Positions 27,465 through 35,735 of a stretch of DNA of 64,000 nucleotides are shown piece after piece (the first letter of the stretch is position 1; the number at the start of each line of letters is the position of its first letter). The notes beneath the pieces were generated by a model that worked only from the letters and a program-made list of their open reading frames with translations, had not been told where the DNA came from and made no database searches. Both the position numbers and the translations under genes were made by a program. The stretch comes from Rhodospirillales bacterium (GTDB lineage Bacteria; Pseudomonadota; Alphaproteobacteria; Rhodospirillales; Defluviicoccaceae). The stretch lies in contig JADJRE010000013.1 in the NCBI GenBank assembly GCA_016712375.1, forward strand, positions 1 through 64,000, read 5' to 3'.

Positions 27465-27655
27465 TATTCGGCATGGCTGCAAGCTCTCCATCCGCGGCGA
27501 CGCTGTGGGACCAACAGCGGACGAGATCGCACCCGAGACCAAACCGTCCACACATGGGATAGAGTGCAATACCCCGGCGCGGAGTTGAAACTGGCCATTG
27601 ATCGGACGATGGTGTCGGCGGATTTCGCGGATCGGGCGCGTCGTGGGAGGCGGGG

Positions 27656-28483
27656 ATGCAGGCGACGGTCGTTGCGTTCTACGGCGAGAAGCCGGAGGCG
27701 CTGCGCGCGCTGCTTGTGGCCTGCCAGGATGCCGTTGCCGGTGTCATCGGCGCGCGGTTCCGCAGGTACGAACCCGGCCAGATCCACGGCACCGTGATCG
27801 GATTGGAGTGCTGCGAGGAGGAACCGCATCGATTTCTCAACCGGAACTTCGCGATCCGTCGCCAAGTCGCCGTGGAAATGGATTTCGGTGGTCTGCTGGG
27901 ATTCCTGCGCGAGGGCATCGACGTTCCCTTCCGGCTGCAGATCGGCGGCTTCGAGAACCGGGACTACCCGTTCACCAGCCGCGGCACCCGTCCTTTCGTG
28001 CGCGGCTTCTCGCTGCAGGGAGACTGCGTCGTGGTCATGGGCTGGCCGTTTCTTGACTCGCGCCCCGCCGGCGATGCAGCGTCGCCGGCCGCCGGGATCG
28101 AGCCGGCCAGCCTTTATCCGGCAAGCCTCGAGCGGATCCGCCGCGCGGCACAGCGTCATGGGGTTCTGCACGCCTACCACGCCGCGCCGTCGGATACCGA
28201 CAACGACTTCTACCTGCGCATCGGGATGATCGACCATCCGGATGGGGTCGATGCGGCTCTCGCGACGGGCTTGCAGGAGACCCTGCGGCGCTTTCTCGCC
28301 GCCCGTCCACCCACCGTCGTCGAGGTCAGGCTCGCCGATCTGTCCGTCGCCTTCTACGAATCGCCGGAGCTGCCGCTGGGCACCACCCGCGCATACTCGC
28401 TGGCCGACAGGCGGCTGGACGCGGCGTTCATCCGCGAAACCCTCGGACGGCGCGCCGACACCCGATCGGCGGCCGAGAGATGA
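27656..28483 (+). CDS. Conserved hypothetical protein, possibly 2H-phosphoesterase-like
   Basis: A 275-residue soluble protein starting at ATG 27656 with GGAGG upstream. The motif IHGTVIGLE resembles the first HxT/S motif of the 2H phosphoesterase superfamily (LigT, 2'-5' RNA ligase), and VEVRLADLSVAFYES near the end resembles the strand preceding their C-terminus, but the second HxT motif is not seen (the equivalent LRIGM lacks His). Either it is a divergent, perhaps inactive member or the likeness is accidental. The gene is intact, not overlapped by the island's repeats, and just upstream of tRNA-Leu. Confidence 0.6.
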   Translation: MQATVVAFYGEKPEALRALLVACQDAVAGVIGARFRRYEPGQIHGTVIGLECCEEEPHRFLNRNFAIRRQVAVEMDFGGLLGFLREGIDVPFRLQIGGFENRDYPFTSRGTRPFVRGFSLQGDCVVVMGWPFLDSRPAGDAASPAAGIEPASLYPASLERIRRAAQRHGVLHAYHAAPSDTDNDFYLRIGMIDHPDGVDAALATGLQETLRRFLAARPPTVVEVRLADLSVAFYESPELPLGTTRAYSLADRRLDAAFIRETLGRRADTRSAAER

Positions 28484-28489
28484 AGACCA

Positions 28490-28517
28490 TTGACAGCAAC
28501 GGCGTCTCATCTACAGT
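28490..28517 (+). promoter_or_regulatory. Sigma-70-type promoter of tRNA-Leu
   Basis: TTGACA (28490-28495) is a perfect -35 box, followed after 16 bases by TACAGT (28512-28517) as the -10 box. The tRNA begins 31 bases further on, leaving a normal short 5' leader. Confidence 0.7.
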
Positions 28518-28547
28518 CTCTCGCCCTGCTGGCAGTGCCGCGTCCGT

Positions 28548-28632
28548 GCGGGCGTGGTGGAACCGGTAGACACGCGAGACTTAGGATCTCGTGACGCAAG
28601 TCGTGGGGGTTCAAATCCCTCCGCCCGCACCA
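28548..28632 (+). tRNA. tRNA-Leu (anticodon UAG)
   Basis: The 85-base sequence pairs GCGGGCG at the 5' end with CGCCCGC before A-CCA, has the T arm GGGGGTTCAAATCCC and the long variable arm of a class II tRNA. The anticodon stem CGAGA/TCTCG encloses CTTAGGA, giving TAG. CCA is encoded. Confidence 0.96.
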
Positions 28633-28734
28633 ACACGAGGCCGTCCCCGGGGTTTACCGCGAACGGTCGAACGCGCCGCAAGACCGCTTGTGGTGCACTG
28701 CCCTTCGAATAATCTTCAATTCTGAACGAGAGCG

Positions 28735-30171
28735 ATGAACGTCACAGAGACCCAGATCGACGATCTCACGCGTCAGTTCCGCGTCACCATGCCAGCCGCC
28801 GATATCGAGCGGAAGGTGGAGGCTCGGCTTGGCGAACTGGCCCAGACGATGCGTCTGCCGGGCTTCCGGCCGGGCAAGGTGCCGCTCGGGCTGATGCGCA
28901 AGCGCTACGGCGCCGCGGTGAAGAGCGAGGTCGTCGAGCAGACGATCAACGAAAGCTCGCAGGCGGTGATCAGCGAGCGTGGCCTGCGCGCCGCGCTGCC
29001 GCCCAAGGTCGAACTGGCGGATTTGCCCGACACAGGCGACCTCGAATACACGCTGGCGGTCGAGCTGCTGCCCGAGATCACGCCGCCGGACTACGCCCAG
29101 ATCAGCCTGGAGCGACTGACCGCAACGGTCGACGAGGCGGAGATCGAGCGGCGGATTGGCCGCTTCGCTGATGCCGTGGGCGAAGAGACGGTGGCGTCCG
29201 GCGACCGGCAGGCTGCTGATGGCGACATCGTCGTTTTCGACCTGCTCGGCCGGCCGAGCGATCCGTGGCCATTTAATCCGGAGAACCTGAGCGGTATCCG
29301 GCTGCGCATCGGTAGCAATGCGCCGCTGCCGGGTTTCGACTCGCAGCTCGTCGGGCTGGCGGCGGGAGCGCGGGCGACGGTCTCGATTACCGTCCCCGAA
29401 GGCACCGATCGCGCTGATCTCGCGGGCCAGACGCGCAGCTACGAGATCGAGGTGAAGGAGGTGCGGACGCGCACCCCCGCGCCGATCGACGACGAGCTTG
29501 CCAAGAAGGGCGGCTGGGAGAGCCTGGAAGATCTCAAGAAGTGGTTGCGCGAGCAACACGAGAACGAGCTGAAGTCGTTGTCGCGGCTGCGCTTGAAGCG
29601 CTCGCTGCTCGACCGGCTGTCGGAACTCTACGACTTCGCCGTGCCGAACGGGCTGTTGCAACGCGAGTACGAGTCGCTCGCCCGGCAGCATCAGCCGGCG
29701 GGGGAGGCGGCGGCCCCAGCTGCTCCAGAAGAGCATGTCCACGACGAGCATTGCGGGCATGACCACGAGCACGGCGCGACGCACGAACACGCTCCTGCCG
29801 CGGATGCGGCGCTGAGCGAGGCGCAGCGCGCGGAGTACAAGTCACTGGCGCTGCGCCGGGTGCGGCTCGGTCTTGTGCTGGCGGAAATCGGCCGCAGCAA
29901 CAACCTTCGGGTGCAGCAGGATGAGCTGGCGAAGGCGATGATCGCCCATGCCCGCCGCTTTACCGGCCAGGAGCAGGCTGTCCTCGAGTTCCTGCGCAAG
30001 AATCCCGAGGCGCAGGAGGCCCTGGCCGCGCCGATTCTCGAGGAGAAGGTGGTCGACTTCATTCTGGAGATGGCGAAGGTAGGTGACCGCACCGTCGATC
30101 CATCAGAACTGTTGCGCGACGCGGACGACGAAACCACATCTGCAACAGATGTTGAGGCAGCGCGCACCTGA
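28735..30171 (+). CDS. tig: Trigger factor with a histidine-rich insertion
   Basis: The ribosome-bound folding chaperone. The ribosome-binding signature GFRPGKVP is at residues 43-50, the FKBP-type PPIase domain covers about 150-245, and the C-terminal arms follow. Unusual is the segment of residues 334-352, HVHDEHCGHDHEHGATHEH, with eight His and one Cys, inserted in the C-terminal chaperone domain after a Pro/Ala linker; it looks like a metal-binding loop. The total length of 478 exceeds the usual 430-450. It opens the conserved tig-clpP-clpX-lon-hup block. Confidence 0.95.
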   Translation: MNVTETQIDDLTRQFRVTMPAADIERKVEARLGELAQTMRLPGFRPGKVPLGLMRKRYGAAVKSEVVEQTINESSQAVISERGLRAALPPKVELADLPDTGDLEYTLAVELLPEITPPDYAQISLERLTATVDEAEIERRIGRFADAVGEETVASGDRQAADGDIVVFDLLGRPSDPWPFNPENLSGIRLRIGSNAPLPGFDSQLVGLAAGARATVSITVPEGTDRADLAGQTRSYEIEVKEVRTRTPAPIDDELAKKGGWESLEDLKKWLREQHENELKSLSRLRLKRSLLDRLSELYDFAVPNGLLQREYESLARQHQPAGEAAAPAAPEEHVHDEHCGHDHEHGATHEHAPAADAALSEAQRAEYKSLALRRVRLGLVLAEIGRSNNLRVQQDELAKAMIAHARRFTGQEQAVLEFLRKNPEAQEALAAPILEEKVVDFILEMAKVGDRTVDPSELLRDADDETTSATDVEAART

Positions 30172-30317
30172 AGCACTGCCGCGTCGCTTGCGCTTCGTCA
30201 CAGACGCCGACGGCAAGATCGTGAAAGATCAGCTCGCACCTCGCCGATGGGATCGGCGGCCCGTAGAGCAAGCCGCGGAACAACACGCGGAAGAGGGGTT
30301 TCGCTTTGGAAGCTTAC

Positions 30318-30953
30318 ATGAACACGCTCGTACCGATGGTTGTCGAGACGACGAACCGGGGCGAGCGCGCCTACGACATTTACTCGCGCCTGCTGAAGGA
30401 ACGCATCATTTTTCTGACCGGCGCGGTCAACGACGGCGTTGCCAGTCTGGTGTGCGCGCAGCTGTTGTTTCTGGAATCGGAAAACCCGAACAAAGACATT
30501 GCGTTCTACATCAACTCGCCGGGCGGGTTGGTGACGGCGGGGCTGGCTATCTACGATACTATGCAATACATCCGCCCGGATGTTTCGACCGTCTGCGTCG
30601 GCCAGGCGGCATCGATGGGTTCGTTGCTGCTGGCCGCAGGCGCTGACGGAAAGCGCTATGCGCTGCCGAACGCCCGGATCATGGTCCATCAGCCGTGGGG
30701 CGGCGCGCAGGGTCAGGCCACCGACATCGAGATTCAGGCGCGCGAGATTCTGTCACTGCGCGCCCGACTGAACTCGATCTACGTCAAGCACACCAAGCAA
30801 GCACTGGAGGCCATTGAAACCGCAGTCGAGCGCGATCGTTTCATGAGTCCGGAGGAGGCCGTTGCCTTCGGCATCGTCGACGAAGTTGTGGTCAGCCGGC
30901 CGCGCAGTGACGAGAGTGAACGACCAACGGCGCTGCGTCCGCAACGAACATAA
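30318..30953 (+). CDS. clpP: ATP-dependent Clp protease proteolytic subunit ClpP
   Basis: Serine protease that forms double heptamer rings with ClpX. The catalytic Ser is in GQAASMGSLL, His in MVHQPWGG and Asp in ERDRFMSPEEAVAFGIVD. The ATG at 30318 (MNTLVPMVVE) gives 211 residues and is preceded by GGAAG; an in-frame TTG at 30306 with AGAGGGG upstream is an alternative. The gene lies 146 bases after tig and 116 before clpX. Confidence 0.96.
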   Translation: MNTLVPMVVETTNRGERAYDIYSRLLKERIIFLTGAVNDGVASLVCAQLLFLESENPNKDIAFYINSPGGLVTAGLAIYDTMQYIRPDVSTVCVGQAASMGSLLLAAGADGKRYALPNARIMVHQPWGGAQGQATDIEIQAREILSLRARLNSIYVKHTKQALEAIETAVERDRFMSPEEAVAFGIVDEVVVSRPRSDESERPTALRPQRT

Positions 30954-31069
30954 GTCGAACGCAGCGGGCGCCATCGCCCAGGAGGCGGACAGGCAGGCAT
31001 TTCTTCATTGTGCCACCTGCTCGCAAATGGATAACATAGCGTTGTTACGGCGCGGTTACGGAAGAGGCC

Positions 31070-32335
31070 ATGAGCAAATCCGCCGGCGGCGATTCGAAGA
31101 ATACGCTCTACTGCTCGTTTTGCGGCAAGAGCCAGCATGAGGTCCGCAAGCTGATCGCGGGGCCAACCGTGTTCATCTGCGACGAGTGCGTCGAGTTGTG
31201 CATGGACATTATCCGCGAGGAGCACAAAACCGGCCTGATCAAGTCGGGCGACGGCGTGCCGACCCCGCAGGAGATCTGCCAAGTCCTCGATGATTACGTG
31301 ATCGGCCAAGGCCGCGCCAAGAAGGTGCTATCGGTAGCGGTCCACAACCACTACAAGCGAATCAACCATTCGACGAAGAACAATGATGTCGAATTAGCCA
31401 AATCCAACATAATGCTGATCGGCCCGACCGGCTGCGGCAAGACGCTCCTGGCGCAGACGCTCGCGCGCATCATCGACGTGCCGTTCACGATGGCGGACGC
31501 CACGACGCTGACCGAAGCCGGCTATGTCGGCGAAGACGTCGAGAACATCATTCTGCGGCTGCTGCAGGCGGCTGACTACAACGTCGAGCGCGCGCAACGC
31601 GGGATTGTCTATATCGACGAGGTCGACAAGATTTCGCGCAAGTCCGACAACCCGTCGATAACCCGTGACGTGTCGGGCGAGGGCGTGCAGCAGGCGCTGC
31701 TGAAGATCATGGAGGGGACGATCGCCAGCGTCCCGCCGCAGGGCGGCCGCAAGCATCCGCAGCAGGAGTTCCTGCAGGTCGACACGACCAACATCCTGTT
31801 CATCTGCGGCGGCGCCTTTTCCGGCCTCGACAAGATCATCTCGGCACGGACCAAGGGCACGACGGTCGGCTTTGGCGCCGACGTTCGCGCGCCGGACGAG
31901 CGGCAGACCGGGGAAATCCTGAAAGAGGTCGAACCCGAAGACTTGTTGAAGTTCGGCCTCATTCCCGAGTTCATCGGCAGGTTGCCGGTGATCGCGACTC
32001 TCGGGGACCTTGACGAGGCGGCGCTGGTCGACATCCTGACCAAGCCGAAGAACGCCCTGGTCAAACAGTATCAGAGGCTGTTCGAGATGGAGGGTGTTCG
32101 CCTCGACTTCACCGACGGGGCGATGAAGAGCGTTGCCCGTCGCGCGGTGCAGCGCAAGACCGGCGCGCGGGGCCTTCGCTCGATCATGGAGAGCATTCTG
32201 CTCGACACGATGTTCGACCTTCCGGGCCTCGAGGGGGTCGAAGAAGTGGTGATCAACCGCGAGGTTGCTGACGAACAGGCCAAGCCGCTGTTCATCTACG
32301 CCGACCGCAGAGGCGACGTCGGCAGCAGCGCCTGA
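31070..32335 (+). CDS. clpX: ATP-dependent Clp protease ATP-binding subunit ClpX
   Basis: AAA+ unfoldase that feeds substrates to ClpP. The N-terminal zinc-binding domain has four Cys in CSFCGKSQ and ICDECVELC (residues about 15-45); Walker A is GPTGCGKTLL (about 119), Walker B VYIDEVDKI, and the ClpP-binding IGF-type loop (GFGADVRAP region) is followed by the sensor-2 GARGLRSIME. At 421 residues it is full length. GGAAGAGG two bases before the ATG is a strong ribosome binding site. Confidence 0.97.
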   Translation: MSKSAGGDSKNTLYCSFCGKSQHEVRKLIAGPTVFICDECVELCMDIIREEHKTGLIKSGDGVPTPQEICQVLDDYVIGQGRAKKVLSVAVHNHYKRINHSTKNNDVELAKSNIMLIGPTGCGKTLLAQTLARIIDVPFTMADATTLTEAGYVGEDVENIILRLLQAADYNVERAQRGIVYIDEVDKISRKSDNPSITRDVSGEGVQQALLKIMEGTIASVPPQGGRKHPQQEFLQVDTTNILFICGGAFSGLDKIISARTKGTTVGFGADVRAPDERQTGEILKEVEPEDLLKFGLIPEFIGRLPVIATLGDLDEAALVDILTKPKNALVKQYQRLFEMEGVRLDFTDGAMKSVARRAVQRKTGARGLRSIMESILLDTMFDLPGLEGVEEVVINREVADEQAKPLFIYADRRGDVGSSA

Positions 32336-32590
32336 CGGCCGTCGCTGGGCGGCGGTGCGAGCGGCACGCACGGCTCCGCTGCCAAGTGCCACTTGCCGGG
32401 ATCGTAGATCAGGAAGTACCGTAAAGTATTGGTGCAGCGCCGCAAGGATGCAGACATGAGGCCGATTAAGTCTGCCGTTCCCGACTGCTCCTTCTGGTGC
32501 AAATTTGTCGAAAGAACTTGCTACGGTGGCGCGTGCCAGGCCAGCCTGGACTGGCGGGCTTGACCGCGGCGGGGCTGGCGACCACCTTCA

Positions 32591-35083
32591 ATGTCATCGG
32601 TGCCGACGCTCGGCGCAGGCGTCCGGCCCGACGCGGCGCCGAGAGCGGCGCAGATAACAAAAAGGAAATCCCGCTTTGACCAGCCCAAGCACCTCTATCC
32701 CGTCCTGCCGCTGCGCGACATTGTCGTCTTCCCGCACATGATCGTGCCGCTGTTCGTCGGCCGCGAGAAATCGGTCCGCGCGCTTGAGGACGTGATGAAG
32801 GACGACCGGCAGATCTTGCTGGTGGCGCAAAAGAATGCGGCGCAGGACGATCCTTCGCCGCAGGACATCTTCACCATCGGCACCGTCTCGACAGTGCTGC
32901 AGCTGCTGAAGCTACCCGACGGCACGGTTAAGGTGCTTGTGGAAGGGGGGCAGCGCGCACGCATCGAGCGGTTCACCGACCAGCAGGAGTTCTTCGAGGC
33001 GGAAGCGGTGATCCTTTCCGATCAAGCCGGCGAGCGCCAGGAACTGGAAGCGCTCTCTCGCTCGGTGATCGGGCAGTTCGAGCAGTACATCAAGCTGAAC
33101 AAGAAGATCCCCCCGGAAGTGCTGGTCTCGATCAATCAGATAGAGGATCCAAGCAAGCTCGCCGACACCGTCGCCTCACACTTGGCGCTGAAGATTGTCG
33201 ACAAGCAGGAGTTGCTGGAGATCGAGACCGTCGCCGAGAGGTTGGAACGCATCTACTCCTACATGGAGTCGGAAATCGGCGTCCTGCAGGTCGAGAAGCG
33301 CATCCGCAACCGCGTCAAGCGGCAGATGGAGAAGACGCAGCGCGAGTACTACCTTAACGAGCAGCTGAAGGCGATCCAGAAAGAGCTTGGCGAAAGCGAA
33401 GATGGCCGGGACGAGGCTGGTGAGTTCGAGGAACGGATCAAAAAGACGGCGCTGAGCAAAGAGGCCCGCGAGAAGGCACTTGGCGAGCTCAAGAAATTAC
33501 GGTCGATGAGCCCGATGTCAGCGGAAGCCACAGTTGTCCGCAACTACCTCGAGTGGATGCTGACCATTCCGTGGAAGAAGCGCACGCGGGTGAAGAAGGA
33601 CATCAAGCACGCTCAGGAGATCCTCGATACGGACCACTACGGCCTGACAAAGGTCAAGGAGCGCATACTGGAGTACTTGGCCGTCCAGCAGCGCACCCTC
33701 AAACTTCGCGGGCTAATTTTGTGCCTGGTTGGACCGCCGGGCGTTGGTAAGACGTCACTTGGCAAGTCGATCGCACGTGCGACCGGCAGGAACTTCGTGC
33801 GGATGTCGTTGGGTGGGGTCCGCGACGAGGCTGAGATCCGCGGCCACCGCCGTACCTACATCGGCTCGATGCCGGGCAAGGTCATCCAGGGGATGAAGAA
33901 GGCCAAGGCCTCCAACCCCCTGTTTCTGCTCGACGAGGTCGACAAGATGGGGCATGACTGGCGTGGGGACCCCGCGTCGGCGCTGCTGGAGGTACTTGAT
34001 CCGGAACAGAATTCGACCTTCAACGACCATTATCTTGAGGTAGATTACGACCTGTCCGACGTGCTGTTCGTGACAACGGCGAATACCATGAATATGCCGC
34101 CGCCGTTGCTCGACCGCATGGAGATCATCCGCATCTCGGGTTACACCGAGGATGAAAAGGTTGAGATCGCCAAGCGGCATCTGCTGCCAAAGCAGGTTGA
34201 AGCGCACGGGCTGAAAGCCGACGAGTGGTCCATCTCGGATAACGCGCTGCGTGAGTTGATCCGCTACTACACTCGGGAAGCCGGCGTTCGTAACCTTGAA
34301 CGCGAACTCGCCAACCTGACGCGCAAGGCGATCAAGGACATCATGATGGGCGAGCACACCGCAGTGCACGTCAATCGCCGCAACCTGACCGCTTATGCCG
34401 GCATCAAGAAGTTTCGTTATGGCGAGGCGGAGGCGGAGGATATCGTTGGTGTCACCACTGGTCTGGCTTGGACCGAGGTCGGAGGTGAGTTGCTGTCGAT
34501 CGAGGCGGTCATGGTTCCCGGCAAGGGACGGGTCACCTACACCGGCAAGCTCGGCGACGTAATGCAGGAGTCGATCCAGGCAGCAAAATCGTTCGTGCAG
34601 TCACGTGCCATCCGATTCGGCATCTCGCCGGTGATTTTTGCGCGGCGCGACATCCACGTGCACGTGCCGGAAGGGGCGACACCGAAGGATGGGCCGTCCG
34701 CTGGCGTCGCCATGGTCACCTCGATCGTCTCGGTGCTCACCGGCATCGCGGTGAAGAAAGACGTAGCGATGACCGGTGAGGTCACCCTGCGTGGTCGCGT
34801 CCTGCCGATCGGCGGGTTGAAAGAAAAGCTGTTGGCGGCACATCGGGGGGCGTTAAAGACCGTGCTTATCCCGCGCGACAACGAGCGCGAGCTGTCGGAG
34901 ATACCAGATAACATCAAGAAAGATCTGACGATTATCCCGGTGGCGACGGTGGACGAGGTGCTGAAGAATGCGCTGGTCAGCGAGTTGACCCCGATTGAAT
35001 GGGACGAGCGCGCTGATCTTCAAGCGGCAGCAGTAGCGACACCAGGGGATGAGGATGACGTCGGAGGTGTCCTGACCCACTAG
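32591..35083 (+). CDS. lon: ATP-dependent protease Lon
   Basis: Lon degrades misfolded and regulatory proteins. The N-terminal LAN domain begins LYPVLPLRDIVVFPHM, the AAA+ module has Walker A GPPGVGKTSLGKS (about residue 380) and Walker B PLFLLDEVDKM, and the protease domain has the Ser of KDGPSAGVAM (about 702) and Lys of GGLKEKLLAA (about 745). The ATG at 32591 gives an unusually long N-terminus without a ribosome site. A TTG at 32676 preceded by AAAAAGGAAA, one base out of frame, would give a typical MTSPKHLYPVLP start if a base is missing there. Confidence 0.96.
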   Translation: MSSVPTLGAGVRPDAAPRAAQITKRKSRFDQPKHLYPVLPLRDIVVFPHMIVPLFVGREKSVRALEDVMKDDRQILLVAQKNAAQDDPSPQDIFTIGTVSTVLQLLKLPDGTVKVLVEGGQRARIERFTDQQEFFEAEAVILSDQAGERQELEALSRSVIGQFEQYIKLNKKIPPEVLVSINQIEDPSKLADTVASHLALKIVDKQELLEIETVAERLERIYSYMESEIGVLQVEKRIRNRVKRQMEKTQREYYLNEQLKAIQKELGESEDGRDEAGEFEERIKKTALSKEAREKALGELKKLRSMSPMSAEATVVRNYLEWMLTIPWKKRTRVKKDIKHAQEILDTDHYGLTKVKERILEYLAVQQRTLKLRGLILCLVGPPGVGKTSLGKSIARATGRNFVRMSLGGVRDEAEIRGHRRTYIGSMPGKVIQGMKKAKASNPLFLLDEVDKMGHDWRGDPASALLEVLDPEQNSTFNDHYLEVDYDLSDVLFVTTANTMNMPPPLLDRMEIIRISGYTEDEKVEIAKRHLLPKQVEAHGLKADEWSISDNALRELIRYYTREAGVRNLERELANLTRKAIKDIMMGEHTAVHVNRRNLTAYAGIKKFRYGEAEAEDIVGVTTGLAWTEVGGELLSIEAVMVPGKGRVTYTGKLGDVMQESIQAAKSFVQSRAIRFGISPVIFARRDIHVHVPEGATPKDGPSAGVAMVTSIVSVLTGIAVKKDVAMTGEVTLRGRVLPIGGLKEKLLAAHRGALKTVLIPRDNERELSEIPDNIKKDLTIIPVATVDEVLKNALVSELTPIEWDERADLQAAAVATPGDEDDVGGVLTH

Positions 35084-35185
35084 CGGAGGTGGGACCGCCG
35101 TGGCGGCAGTGGCTCTTCATGGACCATTCCGGCTAGAAAACCACCGGAAAGAGCCCATTCAGGGGACTGGCAGCGGGTTCGAAGA

Positions 35186-35215
35186 TTGACGTGCTGATTG
35201 GTCGCGAACTACACT
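35186..35215 (+). promoter_or_regulatory. Candidate promoter of hup
   Basis: TTGACG (35186-35191) and TACACT (35210-35215), 18 bases apart, resemble a sigma-70 promoter and lie 66 bases upstream of the hup start. A dyad of GGCTCTT and AAGAGCC around 35110-35155 may terminate lon transcription, though no T run follows. Confidence 0.5.
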
Positions 35216-35281
35216 TTTGCCACGAAGCGAAGGGCCATCCCATTGCCTTCGCCACACCCAACTTGTGAAGGGGGGCTAACG

Positions 35282-35554
35282 TTGAACAAGAACGACCTTA
35301 TTGCCAGTGTCGCCAGCGAAACCGGCCTGCCGCGTCAAGAGGCGGCGAAAGCTGTCGACAGCGTCTTCGATGCGATCACCGGCGCGTTGAAGGACGGCGC
35401 AGAAGTACGGCTGGTCGGCTTTGGCACATTCACCGTCGCCGAGCGGGCAGCGTCACAGGGGCGCAATCCCCGGACCGGCGAGAGCATCAGCATCTCTGCC
35501 TCGAAGACGCCGAAGTTCCGCCCCGGCAAGACGCTGAAGGACGCGCTGAACTAA
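35282..35554 (+). CDS. hup: DNA-binding protein HU
   Basis: A 90-residue HU/IHF-family nucleoid protein with the full signature: KNDLIASVASETGL at the start, VRLVGFGTFTV, the DNA-contacting arm GRNPRTGESISI and TPKFRPGKTLKDALN at the end. The start is a TTG at 35282, preceded by AAGGGGGG six bases upstream, and puts the protein at the usual length. Position after lon is conserved in proteobacteria. Confidence 0.95.
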   Translation: MNKNDLIASVASETGLPRQEAAKAVDSVFDAITGALKDGAEVRLVGFGTFTVAERAASQGRNPRTGESISISASKTPKFRPGKTLKDALN

Positions 35555-35622
35555 GCTCATCCGGCGGTTCTTCAGGACAGGACGCGGACACAGGCCGCTG
35601 GGCCGATGTTAGACCCGCGAAG

Positions 35623-35698
35623 GGGCGGTTAGCTCAGTTGGTAGAGCGCCACGTTTACACCGTGGATGTCGGCGGTTCGAGCCCGTCACCGCCCACCA
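35623..35698 (+). tRNA. tRNA-Val (anticodon UAC)
   Basis: A 76-base cloverleaf: acceptor GGGCGGT pairs with ACCGCCC followed by ACCA, D loop AGCTCAGTTGGTAGAGC, anticodon stem CCACG/CGTGG around TTTACAC (anticodon TAC), T arm GGCGGTTCGAGCCCGTC. CCA is encoded. Confidence 0.96.
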
Positions 35699-35735
35699 CA
35701 CGGTCGCCCTATGAACGCGTCCACTGTAACGCGTG

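Noticed and set aside
28548..28632. tRNA-Leu as the attachment site of the island
   Set aside because: No duplicate of the tRNA 3' end was noticed on the far side near recJ, and the island lies upstream of the tRNA 5' side, not its 3' end.
32497..32679. Small plus-strand open frame before lon
   Set aside because: Its stop sits at the probable ribosome binding site of lon and its sequence is unremarkable; it is best seen as the lon leader.
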